Positions 1 to 9,479 of a DNA stretch of 64,000 bases are shown here, in pieces. Numbering within the stretch: position 1 is the first letter of the stretch; each line of letters begins with the position of its first letter. The stretch covers positions 12,733,001 through 12,797,000 of the forward strand of contig NC_134546.1 of NCBI RefSeq assembly GCF_050624435.1. Reading direction: 5' to 3'. The notes below the pieces were generated by a model. It had not been told where the DNA came from. It searched no databases and saw only the letters and a list, made by a program, of their open reading frames with translations. A program made the translations under genes and the position numbers. The stretch is from Tenrec ecaudatus. Lineage: Eukaryota; Chordata; Mammalia; Afrosoricida; Tenrecidae.

Positions 1-1140
1 AGGCCAAATATGATAGTAGGACAAGAGGAAAGTAAAAGAAAATAGAGGAAAGAACCAGGATGCAAAGCACATTTATAGAGGTCTAAATACAGGCTTGAAC
101 ATATGTAAATATATTTATATATAATGAGAGTAAAAGAGATCTATGCACTTATATGCACATGTTAAAAATTAAGGTAACAGATGGACATTGGGCCTCCACT
201 CAAATAATCCCTTAACACAAGAACACTTTGTTCTAATAATCCGGCATTCTGTGATGCTCACCTTCCCAACATGATCGCTCAAGACAAAATCGGTGCATAA
301 GCAAATGTGGCAAAGAAAGCTGATGGTGCCCAGCTATCAAAAGATATAACATCTGGGGTCTTAAAGACTCGAAGATAAATAAGCGGCCATCTAACTTAGA
401 AGCAACAAAGCCCACATGGAATAAGCACACCACCCTGTATGATCATGAGGTGTCAATGGGTTAAAGAATCACACATCTAAGACCCAGAAAAAAATAATGC
501 CAATGTGAGTGGGGCAGGGGTGGCGTGGGGGACAAGGAGACCCAAAGCCCATCTTTAGACAATTGGACATCCCCTCACGGAAGGGCCACAAGGAAGAGAT
601 GAGCCAGTCAAGGTGCAGTATAGATCTTTAATGCTTCCTTCCCCCCACTATCATGACCTCAATTCTACCTTACAAATCAGATTAAACCAGAACATGTACA
701 CTGCTACAGATAAGAGCTAGCAACACAGGGAATCCAGGATAAATAAACCCCTCAGGGCCAACAATGAGAATAGAGATACCAGGAGGATAAGAGGAAGGGA
801 GGCGTGGAGAGAGGGGATCAATCACAAGGATCAACATATAACCCCTCCCAGGGGACAAACAACAGAAAAGTGGGTGAAGGGTGACAGAAGATGGTGTAAG
901 ATATGGAAATAATAATCTATAACTCATCAAGGGCTCATGTGAGAGGGAGGAGGGAAGGAGGGAGGGAGGGGGGGAAATGAGGCACTGACACCAAGGCTCA
1001 AATAGAAAGAAAATGCTTTGGAAATGATGATGGCAAAGTAGGTACAAATGTGCTTGACACAGTGGATGAAAATATGGATTGTGATAAGAGCTGTAAGAGC
1101 CCCCCAATATAAGTATTTGTTTAAAAAGAAAAAAGAAAAG
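1..1140 (+). mobile_element. L1 3'-UTR copy A (cut by window start)
   Basis: This is the downstream half of the long L1 3' UTR also seen at 5415-6895 and 46476-47987. It begins mid-element at the window edge and runs to the typical terminal phrase 'gtgataagagctgtaagagc' near 1080-1100, followed by an A-rich tail to about 1140. There is no coding capacity. Copies share landmarks such as 'gctgatggtgcccagctatc' (about 323) and the purine-rich GGAGGGAGGG block near 950. The family is recognised from the internal copies in this window. The upstream part lies outside the window. Confidence 0.85.
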
Positions 1141-1225
1141 ATATTACAGCCTTGGAAACTCAAAGGCTTCCTTGCATGTTGCTGTGAGTCGACTGACTCC
1201 ATGTCAGTGGTTTCTGTACTAGAAA
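1141..1225 (+). mobile_element. AfroSINE 3' fragment
   Basis: A partial SINE 3' half directly follows the L1 A-rich tail. It reads 'attacagccttggaaactc' and then 'gctgtgagtcgactgactcc', the usual 3' signature of AfroSINE copies in this window. The tRNA-like head is missing. Confidence 0.6.
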
Positions 1226-1717
1226 TTATTTTTAAAGTCTTTCATATTTGGGAATTTCAGATTGCTTCAGTTATATTTTAATATCTTATGAATATCATTG
1301 TGATAAACACTCCTGGAAGTGAATGTGTGTCCCTATTTATGAATACTTCCATAGGCTAAACTTGCAACAGATTAAAGTCATGGATTTTTGTTTTTTAATT
1401 ATTTATACAAAGATAAAAATACTACCACTTTGCAAAAAGGAAAAAGCAACAAGAAATAACTAATAAAAATTAGAGTATAAAATTACAAATGTATTTCATT
1501 AGGATGATACTTTTCAGTTTCAGAAATAAGAATGCATTTTATAAATGATTTTTGCATGAAATACATGCCCTTCACCCACCAGAGGAGCAGACTATGGTCT
1601 TAAAGAATCATGGAAATACCGTTGAATCTGTAGCAAAAAAATAAGTCAGGCGCTATGAAGAGCCTAAAACACAAATGATGGTTTCTGAGACTACACGCAC
1701 TCTATGGACCAGGTATG

Positions 1718-1862
1718 ATGGTTGTTACCAGCAAGTTGATTCTGACTGACAGCAGCCCTGTAGGACACAGTAGAACTGCCCTTCAGAGTTTTCCTGGAGC
1801 ATGTCGGTTAGACACTGGGCGCTGACTCCATGCCAGCAGTTGGAAAAGACCAGTGCCTTTGT
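1718..1862 (-). mobile_element. AfroSINE copy, minus strand
   Basis: On the minus strand the segment carries the SINE 3' landmarks in order: AGTCAGAATC-type sequence, the 'ctacagggctgctgtc' equivalent of the common 'ctatagggtcgctatgag', and 'ggcagttctactgtgtcct'. The 5' part is strongly diverged and blends into the next SINE. Confidence 0.6.
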
Positions 1863-1904
1863 AGAGGAAAAGATCTGGTGATCTGTTCTTGTACATACTT
1901 CCAA

Positions 1905-2016
1905 ATCCACTGCCACCAAGTTGATTCCAACTCATAGGGTCCTTATATTGGATGTCTGAGCCTGTAAATCTTTCGGTAACCTGTGGTCTCATCTTTCTCC
2001 TATGGAGTTGCTGGTG
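1905..2016 (-). mobile_element. AfroSINE copy interrupted by L1 copy B
   Basis: The plus strand reads 'actgccaccaagttgattcc' then 'ctcatctttctcctatggag', which is the reverse complement of the SINE 3' and central parts. The tRNA-like head is missing where an L1 3' end begins at about 2020, so the L1 probably inserted here. Confidence 0.65.
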
Positions 2017-2019
2017 AGG

Positions 2020-2480
2020 TTCTTTTTAAAATCATTTTATTGGGGGCTTGTACAACTCTTATCACAATCCATACATACATCCATTGTGCCAAGCATTTGT
2101 ACATATGTTGCCATCATCATTCTCAAAGCATTTGCTTTCAACTTGAGCTCTTGGTATAAGCTCCTCATTTCCCCATCCCTTTCCCCTCCCCCTCCCCCAT
2201 GAACCCTTGATAATTTATAAATTATTATTATTTTGTCATATATTACACCATCCGACATCTCCCTTCACCCACTTCTCCGCTGTCTGTCCCCCATGGAGGA
2301 GGTTATATGTAGATCCTTGTAATCTATCCCCTCTTTCTTCCTCACCTTCCCTCCTGGTATCGCCACTCTCACCACTGGTCCTGAAGGGATCATCTGTCCT
2401 GGATTCCCTGTGTTTCCAGTTCCTATTTGCAACAGTGCACATCCTCCTGTCCAGCCGGATTTGTAAAGTGGAATTGGGAT
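2020..2480 (-). mobile_element. L1 3'-UTR copy B (5'-truncated)
   Basis: This is the reverse complement of the L1 3' terminus. 'aaaatcattttattgggggc' at about 2028 is the A-tail/terminal end, followed by 'cttatcacaatccatacata', the pyrimidine-rich block and the ATCTGTCCTGGATTCCCTGTG landmark region near 2390-2415. It is about 460 bp and 5'-truncated, as is usual for L1 copies. Confidence 0.85.
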
Positions 2481-2589
2481 TAAACTGTCCCAATTGTTGC
2501 AGCACTGGTCAGATTCAGCATCTGTTCTAAAAGGAGAGCTGCCAGAAGTTGCTACTGAGTTACATACAGATGGGGTGCAAAACAAAGTT

Positions 2590-2790
2590 ACTTCATGGTG
2601 TTCTTCCAGAGTAGCTGAGAGTGTAAACTGAAGAGCACCGAATTCTTCAGGGGAGAGTCAGAGGGAAGGACACACTGCCTTCAGGAGGGAGTAGGCCTAG
2701 ATGGAGGATATGTCAAGAAGCAATAGCTTCATGGTTTGAGGTTTACAGCAGAACTTTGACTTACCGTCATATTCATACAACTCAAGGATT
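2590..2790 (+). repeat. Unclassified interspersed repeat, copy 1
   Basis: The stretch around 2660-2765 (purine-rich 'cactgccttcaggagggag', then 'ggaggatatgtcaagaagc' and 'aatagcttcatgg') resembles 8290-8405 at similar spacing, so both are copies of one dispersed element. The second copy lies just downstream of a decayed mariner-like stretch, so a mariner 3' end is possible, but I cannot name the family. From 2790 to 3040 I see nothing recognisable. Confidence 0.4.
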
Positions 2791-3044
2791 TGGAGTTCAG
2801 AGACAAGAAGGGTTTCCACGAACAGAACACAGTCACAAGAACAGAGCTGTTTCAGGAAGTCACGTAACAGCACATCTGGGAGTCCATTTGTACAGATTAG
2901 AAATGAAGTTTTACTTTAAAGCATTCCATTTTGGAGACATTAACAGTAGTGAACCATGCACATAAGAGCTTCCATGCACACGACTGACTTGTCATAAGGA
3001 TCATAATGTTATCTCATGTGAATAAAGATACTTAAATATGCTTC

Positions 3045-4125
3045 TCCTTCCTCTATTCATTTATTCAACAAATGTTTTTCTTTAGTGTCTCCTATATTCC
3101 AGATATGATTCTAGGAACTGAAGTTATAGCCTTGGACAAATCGGGCAACAATCTCTGCCTTCACTGTACTTACGTGTCAGTGCGAAGGAACCCATCATGT
3201 AAAGCTCTGATTTCACATGGCCGGAGGACTATGGAATAAAATACATCAGGAGAATAAAAAGGGAAGATTTGGGTCAGGGTTACAACTTAATACAGGGAAG
3301 TCAGAGAAGAGTTCATTGAAAAAATGCCACTTGAGCAACCACGCAAGAGATATGAGATGTCCATTCCGTTGTTTGCAGGAAGAGTGAAGTAGGCAAAGAA
3401 ATAATAAGATACAATGACAACAAAGACAAAGTCAACATGCTTCTGTTCCATGTGTTTTTAAACACCTTCAAGTACCCAAGGGTATCGAGTAAGGCACAGG
3501 TGTGTAGGAAGTGATGTCAGAGAGGGAAGGTGTCTGTGAAAAACTCACTAACTCGTAGACTGTTTTCAAGATCTGACTTTTCCTCTGAGAGGCATAAGAA
3601 GCCGTTGTGAAGGGTCTGTCATGACACCCTGGTTGCGGTGGCAAGAACAGACTGTCAGTGCCAAGGTCAAAGTCAGGCAAAGACCTCTCCAATAATTGAG
3701 GTGAGAAATGATGGTGGCTTGGAGCGGAGAAGTTGAAATGGTGAACAGCAATCTGATAGGGGTATATTTGAAAGGTACTAGCAAATCGGATTTCCAGCTC
3801 AATTGCATAGAGGGATGAGAAAGAGAGACTGAACAAGGGGATTGTCACTTTCTGAAGTAGGGAGGTTGTGACAGGGTGCTTTCCCATCGTGGGAAGACCA
3901 AACGTTCCATTTGGAACCTGAAAGTCTGTGATGTCTATTAGACTTGCAAGTGGAGAAGTCAAGTAGGTCACAGGATATATGAATCGGGAGTTCAGGGGAG
4001 AGGTCTGGGCTGGAGACACACATTTCCAAGAAGTCAGCATTTTCTCTATTTAAAGCCATGATTTAGGATGAGATCACCAAGGGAGTGAGCGGAACAGAAA
4101 AGAAGATGAAAGATGCAGTCTTCCT
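3045..4125 (+). repeat. Ancient mammalian interspersed repeat
   Basis: It starts with the widespread mammalian motif 'ttcatttattcaacaaatg' and 'tctaggaactgaagttatag'. It continues through 'gagaaatgatggtggcttgg' (3704), 'ggagaggtctgggctggag' (about 3997) and 'gatgagatcaccaagggag' (about 4070). I recognise this chain of phrases from ancient eutherian repeats, but I am not sure of the family name. The minus-strand 190-codon open frame across 3468-4040 lies wholly inside it and resembles no known protein, so it is not called as a gene. Confidence 0.6.
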
Positions 4126-4201
4126 GGGCTTATGGTTGTCAGTCCATCACATACACCATTCATATATTAACTTGTCCTATATTCAGAATACTATTCAAGT
4201 C

Positions 4202-4434
4202 GATGGAAACTAGCATGTTGGACTACACTGTGCACTTTCAGTAACATATTTCAAACTTTCTCAGCCAACTTCTGGTTTAAAATTCTGGCTAAGTGAAGGA
4301 CATTTGCAAGGATGTGGCTTTCTTTCTTTCTTTTGCTGTATTCTCTCACCTTTTACTATATTCTGTGGACATTTTAACCATAAAAGGATCCTCAGTGGTG
4401 CAATGGGTGAGATGTGGTTGCTAGCTGCAAAATA
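4202..4434. repeat. Donor block of a 233-bp perfect local duplication
   Basis: This 233-bp segment is identical, base for base, to 5162-5394, exactly 960 bp downstream. It joins single-copy-looking sequence to the first 50 bp of a SINE. One mismatch at 4201/5161 is preceded by a further 5 matching bases. Confidence 0.97.
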
Positions 4435-4496
4435 GGTAGTTCAAACCCACCAATTGCTCTTAGGGAAGATGAGGTTGTCTGTGCCCATAAATGTTT
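4384..4496 (+). mobile_element. AfroSINE 5' part, split by mariner
   Basis: The tRNA-like head and centre of an AfroSINE ('ctcagtggtgcaatgggtg', then 'ggtagttcaaacccacc' and 'gaagatgaggttgtctgtg') stop at 'cccataaatgttta'. The matching 3' part resumes at 7307 with 'tagttcaggaaaccc'. The break falls at the TA of the SINE's usual GAGTTACAGTC stretch, as expected for mariner insertion at a TA dinucleotide. Confidence 0.75.
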
Positions 4497-5064
4497 AAAT
4501 GAGGGGGGATGACCCCCCAAAATAAATTAAAGCTCTGTTTAGTGGAACTTTCATACTATGAATTTTTCCCACAAAGAGCATCCAGCAACTCGCTCTGAGT
4601 TAGTGCACCCAGTGATGTCTCCTAGGACTCTCTGGTCACAGTGAATTTTTTTTTGTAAAAGCAGTTTCACTTAAATCTTGCTTTTTTGTGTGATGACCCA
4701 TTTATGAGAGCAGCATGTAGCTGTGACATTTGTTTTCTGCTCGAGAAAAAATGCTTCAGAAACAGCTGTGCTGTTGAACACCGCTGCCTCCAAGGACAGC
4801 ACAATAGGGAAACTCAAATGGACGAGTGGTTTCCTCATTTCAAAAGAGGTGAACTGTCTGTTAATGACAAACCTTGCTCTGAACACCTATCAACCTTCTG
4901 AACAGAGGAATATATTGACAAAATCCATGCACTTGTGCTCAAGGGCTGATGGCAGACCACTGAAGTTGGATGATGGGGACGTTATCTGGACTACTTTGAG
5001 CTCTGTTCAACGAATTTAACAGAAAATAAGGGAATTAGAAGAGCCGTTGTGAAATTTGTGCTTT
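4497..5064 (+). mobile_element. Mariner transposon, 5' half
   Basis: A Tc1/mariner element starts at an inverted-repeat end GAGGGGGGATGACCCCCCAA (about 4501) that pairs with GTGTGGGTGGGTACACCCTC at 7282-7303. Decayed transposase sequence follows. Frames in 4686-5019 give CSCDICFLLEKK and then a DEWF-HFKRGELSVNDKP stretch, typical of the N-terminal helix-turn-helix region of mariner transposases. Frameshifts and stops break it. It ends near 5064, where an L1 ORF2 tail begins. The middle of the transposase, about 160 residues, is missing between this piece and 6985. Confidence 0.75.
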
Positions 5065-6895
5065 GTGATGAACACATGAAACACACCAATGCATGGGAAG
5101 AACTGGGGGAAATTGTCCTAAGTGAAGTAAGCCAAGCACAAGAGGACAAATATAACAAGTTGATGGAAACTAGCATGTTGGACTACACTGTGCACTTTCA
5201 GTAACATATTTCAAACTTTCTCAGCCAACTTCTGGTTTAAAATTCTGGCTAAGTGAAGGACATTTGCAAGGATGTGGCTTTCTTTCTTTCTTTTGCTGTA
5301 TTCTCTCACCTTTTACTATATTCTGTGGACATTTTAACCATAAAAGGATCCTCAGTGGTGCAATGGGTGAGATGTGGTTGCTAGCTGCAAAATAACATGA
5401 GACCTCTGAGGTAAGCAAAAATAAAAAATGCAAAAAGGGGTGTATGGGAAAAGCTGCTATATACATATATTCCCGAGTGAGGTCCGGATGCCGCAGCAGG
5501 TGCCAAACCCAACCCAGGGATACCTCTGGCAGCCAACTAAAAAGGAGGGCAGCAGGGAGAGACAGGAGTCCTGGGGAACAGGGTAATAATCCACCCAAGG
5601 GTAGGGTGTTGTTTATATCTCCACAGGAGAGGGAGAGAGGGAACAGACTTCAACCTGGCTCCCCAAGATGCGAATGCGGCATACAGGCATGAAGCAGGAA
5701 GCCAATAGAGAGGTCTGCAGGGCTGGGCCCCAATCTCAACTATGTAGGCCCTCCCCCCCAGCCCCCATTCAGAGGACAGCATGGAAGCGGCAGCTCAGGA
5801 AGAGGGGCACGTCTGATCAGGAGCATATGAAGAGGGCCACCAACCTCTGAGCACAATACTCCAGCTCCAAGCAGCCAATGCACAGAGAGGATCACAGGGC
5901 CGGCCCCACCACCAGACACCACAACGTCCCTCACTGACACATAGCACTAAGGGGGACAGCACTAGGGACAAGTTGAGGGAGATGTGCCTGATCGGACCCC
6001 ACCACACTGGGGTGAAACACTAAGGGGATACAGTGAGCAAAAGCAAAGCAACGAAGTCCCCGAGGAATGCCAATGGCAGACTGTGGGGCCAGGGCGTGGC
6101 ACCCCAGCAGACTTGACTGGAAAACACACCTAAAAGTCAATGGAGAGACCTGGAACTGTTTGAGGGTTTTTCTGTTGTTGCTGTTAGTTTTTTGTTTATT
6201 TGTTTTGTTGTATTAACTGCTGTTGATTTATTTTTTGTCTTTTTTTGTTATGTTTTGCTTTGTTTTGTGCATATTATTGTCGATGCCTGTCTATCCAGAG
6301 GAGAGAACAATGAGACCAATAGTTCCTGGGGGACACAGGAGAGGGGGAGGGGGGAATGAAGGGGGTGCCAACAAACCCAGGGACAAGGGAAGAATAAGTG
6401 ATCTAAAATTGATGGCAAGGAGGGCATAGGATGCTTAGTGGGGGTGGATGGGTGGGGTTCTATCAATGGCAATGTAGCCAAGAGGAATTACCAAAACCCA
6501 AATGAAGTCCAAACATGATAGTGGGACAGGAGGAAAGTAAAGGGAAATAGAGGAACGAGCTGGGAGGCAAAGGACATCTATACAGGTCAAAATACAGCAT
6601 GTACATATTCATATATAATGATAGAGATATAGATCTATGCACATATATTTTATGTTAAATATGAAAGTAGCAGATGGACATTGGGCCTCTACTCAAGTAC
6701 TGCCTCAATGCAAGAACACCTTGTTCTACTAATCTGGCATTCTGTGATGCTCACCTTTCCAACACAATCACTGAAGACAAATGGGTGCAAAAACAAATGT
6801 GGTGAAGAAAGCTGATGGTGCCCAGCTATCAAAAGATATAGCATCTGGAGATCTGAAGATAAACAAGTGGCCCTCTAACTGAGAAGCAACAAAGT
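5065..6895 (+). mobile_element. L1 ORF2 C-terminus plus long 3' UTR (copy C)
   Basis: The first bases translate as EELGEIVLSEVSQAQEDKYN, the conserved C-terminal end of L1 ORF2 (compare the ILSKLSQEQK motif of primate L1). After an inserted block (5158-5397) the frame resumes as MRPLR and stops at TAA, 5412-5414. The same copy then runs on as 3' UTR to about 6895, including 'ggcaccccagcag' at 6098, a T-rich/TTTGTTT region at 6165-6260 and 'gctgatggtgcccagctatc' at about 6811. The 3' end with its A-tail is missing. This copy ties the repeat family to L1. Confidence 0.85.
5162..5394. repeat. Inserted copy of the 233-bp local duplication
   Basis: This is a perfect copy of 4202-4434 sitting inside the L1 ORF2 tail. 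The flanking L1 sequence is split with a short direct repeat: ATAACA at about 5152-5157 and again at about 5392-5397. That fits an insertion into L1 with a 6-bp duplication or microhomology. The copy ends within the donor's SINE, so it is not a SINE insertion. An assembly artefact is possible because identity is complete. Confidence 0.95.
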
Positions 6896-6902
6896 CCACG
6901 CA

Positions 6903-6984
6903 GAGACATTATTGGCTATGGCCTGAATGGTAGGCTAGACTCCACCCCTTTATAAATTGACAGCAGATTATGTAACTGCCACAC
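6903..6984 (+). mobile_element. Tail of the LTR-like interspersed repeat
   Basis: The stretch 'attggctatggcctgaatgg' to 'gattatgtaactgccaca' matches the last 80 bp of the repeat at 54918-55462 and 37045-37530. It lies between the truncated L1 copy C and the mariner 3' part. Confidence 0.65.
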
Positions 6985-7306
6985 CTCTCTTGCCCCATGC
7001 ACCTTACTCTCCTGACCTCACCGTATGCAACTTTATTTTTGTTTCCACAAATGAAGAACGATGTGAAAAGACATAGATTTGATGACCGAGAAGAGATGGA
7101 GAGACAAACAAGAGAGGTGCTGTTAGCCATCCAAACAGATGAGTTTGAAACATGTTTCCAAGAATGGAATCACAGATTTGACCAATGTATTAAGGTAATG
7201 GAGAGTACTTTGAAGAAGATAAGGTTGTTTTGTATTTAAAAAAATAGTAATACATAGCTTTGAACCAATAATTCCAGTGTGTGTGGGTGGGTACACCCTC
7301 ATAGTT
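6985..7306 (+). mobile_element. Mariner transposon, 3' half
   Basis: It begins with a decayed YSPDL-x-x-C-x-F region, the D34D catalytic neighbourhood of mariner transposases. An open C-terminal frame follows at 6997-7239 (MKNDVKRHRFDDREEMERQ, then DEFETCFQEWNHRFDQCI), which is the typical mariner C-terminus. The terminal inverted repeat ends at about 7305 (ACACCCTCA) followed by TA. It pairs with the 5' half at 4497-5064, so one element has been split. It cannot be functional. Confidence 0.75.
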
Positions 7307-7388
7307 CAGGAAACCCTTTATAGGGATGCTGTGAATTGGAATCAACACAATGGTTTGGGATTTCTTTCTGTTTGGGTTTGATTTGACC
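7307..7388 (+). mobile_element. AfroSINE 3' part, split by mariner
   Basis: 'tagttcaggaaaccctttat', 'agggatgctgtgaattggaa' and 'tcaacacaatggtttgggat' form the 3' end of the SINE whose 5' part ends at 4496. The TA target dinucleotide is present on both sides of the mariner. Confidence 0.75.
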
Positions 7389-7623
7389 TGTAGTGGCTGG
7401 ACAAAGGGGTGCAGGAAGAGACAAAAGCAGCATGTCGTTCTGATTAAATGCAAAACTGAAGTTGCCATGTGCATTTCCCTCAATGACTATGGAAATTTAG
7501 CATGTTAACATGAAATGTGCTACACATGTCACCTAAATCCATGGGGATCACCCTACAATGGTAAATAATGGCCCAAAGAAATGGTAGGATAGATTCAGGA
7601 CCTCGGGACATTGAAAGAGCAAG

Positions 7624-8232
7624 TTGGCCAAGGACGGCCCTCCACAGAGTCTATGTAACGCTGCTGCAGTGAGTGCTACACACAAATGCATTTCCAAACG
7701 TCCTGCTACTGGGGATCCAGTGCACACGGGAGTGAGCTCACTCTTAAGAACATACGTTTACACATGTCTCTGTGGTCATTGGAGGGCAGCAGACAAGATC
7801 TCTCAATCAGACAGTTGTCTTAATCTTCTTAGGGTGTCTTCAAACAATGGTCGATCAAAGCAACGGATTCTGAAGGGGCCAGTGGGGCCAGTTCAGTTCC
7901 CAAGCTTGGAGCTTCATTGGAGTTTTCTTGATAGACTTAGCCGTAGGACACAAGACAATGAGGGGTATATAAAAGAAAATATCTATACCATTTTACAAAG
8001 AAGCTTTAAGAAAATGGGAAGGTGCATTACGAGGAAAGTGCAGGAAATTTGTGCCCAGGATAGATTTTCCACCGTGACAATGTATCTACATTGTATCTAC
8101 TTTGTATTCTTTGAGGATAACAGGGCTGTGCTAGGAAATTTTTGTGCATCCTCCAGTCTTGACCGTCACCCTTCAGGCATCATTTATTTCCCCCAAATTC
8201 AAGGAATAGTTCAGTTTCTTCTCACAGTTTGA
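7624..8232 (+). mobile_element. Decayed mariner-like transposase region (weak)
   Basis: A 202-codon open frame spans the segment. Only its last third looks recognisable. 'ttttccaccgtgacaatgta' resembles the HHDNAPAH box of mariner transposases, and a weak FPQI-type motif follows about 50 residues later. The first 120 residues match nothing I know. A related repeat follows at 8290-8405. A chance open frame in unique DNA is the main alternative. Confidence 0.3.
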
Positions 8233-8289
8233 GGCACTCAAGGATTGCCATCTGTCGTGGTGTACATCAAAGAACACGCGCTTTTCAGA

Positions 8290-8405
8290 TAAGGGTTAGA
8301 GAGATGGAAACCTGCTTTCAGAAGTAAATAGACTCAAATGGAGGACACACCAAGAAACAGTAGCTTCACATTTGTATATTTACACCAACACTTTTTTACC
8401 TAGGG
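8290..8405 (+). repeat. Unclassified interspersed repeat, copy 2
   Basis: 'gatggaaacctgctttcag', 'aatggaggacacaccaagaa' and 'cagtagcttcacatttg' match the order seen at about 2660-2765. It may be a mariner-type 3' end. From 8410 to 9000 I see no gene and no recognisable repeat. Confidence 0.4.
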
Positions 8406-9009
8406 CCATGCTCCAGGGACAGAAGAGATCGGTTCCCTACTACAAGCAGGATGGTAAAGTCTGTGCCGATTATATTGTTACAAATCACTTTCCTTGTCTG
8501 ATGTTGATTTTCTCACACCTTTCTCACATCAGGGAACATTTTATCCAATCACACATATAAATTAGTCTTGATATCGTCCATTGTTTAATACTTTAAAGAT
8601 ATTCCTCAACCAAATTTACTTTTAGATTTGTGAGAATGACTATCATTTTTCGTGTCTATACACTATTCCATGTTCCATCAAATAGGTGGACCAGCAAGCA
8701 AGTCATTTAATTGCTATTTAATTTTTTTTGTTTCCTGTAATGCCAACTCTCCCTTTAGGCTGTGGCATGCGTACTTGAGTATGTGAGGGTTTGGCTGCAA
8801 TTTTTTGGTCCATCCTAAACGTAGACCTCTCTATCCCACACATGCTCACACTCTGCAGATAAACTACTTATCGGTATCCTTCCAGAAATGGAATGACTGC
8901 TGACCTGGTAAAAGCATGTCTATGGAAGGTGACCTTTTACCTCAGAGACTAGTTTGTTCACTGTTCCTCTTTGACAGGGCCTCTGTCTTACATTAGGAGA
9001 CTCACTTAC

Positions 9010-9171
9010 CTTTTGATCAGTTTCCTAGTATCTCCTTTGGAAATTTTCTGATTGACTTGCTTTCAATGATATCAATGTCTTCCAGGGCATCCTTTGTAGC
9101 ATACTTTTCTCGAGGTGATGGACTCACATTTCTGGCTAGGTATCTTTTGGATGCAGACACTGTCTCCTGTC
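9010..9171 (-). other. Exon-like block with consensus splice sites
   Basis: On the minus strand a 162-bp block is bounded by an acceptor (TTATCAG at 9178-9172 after a moderately pyrimidine-rich run) and a strong donor (AAAAG|GTAAGTGAG, junction 9010/9009). The block is a multiple of three. One frame is open for 50 codons and reads like ordinary protein, for example SASKRYLARNVSPSPREKY and TKDALEDIDIIESKSIRKF, but it meets TGA within 10 nt of the donor. I do not recognise the protein. It could be a real exon holding a stop codon, a dead exon, or a coincidence. No partner exon was found. Confidence 0.3.
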
Positions 9172-9224
9172 CTGATAAGTTCAAGGTGAGAGATGATGGC
9201 ATGCTAGCTTTCACTAGGAGTTCA

Positions 9225-9395
9225 AGTTTTAGGCCTGAATTCCTGAATTTCAATCCCATTCTGTTCCTGACTCAGTGTGATCCCCATAGAAACACAAGGC
9301 ATCCTTTCCATCTGCCTACCCTCACCCCTAAAATGAGGACAAGACACTACGTGGTCTTTCAGATCCCTCCTAGATCAAAAGATCCATTCGTTCTT
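9225..9395 (+). repeat. MIR-like remnant
   Basis: 'ccctaaaatgaggacaagac' followed by 'ctttcagatccctcctagat' resembles the 3' part of MIR/MIR3 (the TAAAATGAGG core and CCCTTCTAG-type end). Old and diverged. Confidence 0.4.
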
Positions 9396-9479
9396 TGGAT
9401 CGATATCTTTATAGTCTCTTTCAGGGATGCTGAAATAAAGCTGAAAAAGGCATTGTCAGGAAAAAGTGCAATATTCTAA

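Noticed and set aside
682-1202. Overlapping minus-strand frames of 141 and 91 codons
   Set aside because: They lie on the antisense strand of L1 3'-UTR copy A; similar frames recur in other copies (46608-47027).
3468-4040. 190-codon minus-strand frame
   Set aside because: It lies completely within an ancient interspersed repeat and matches no protein family I know.
7624-8232. 202-codon frame as a possible novel gene
   Set aside because: Only a weak mariner-like motif near its end and a repeat directly downstream; no gene structure.
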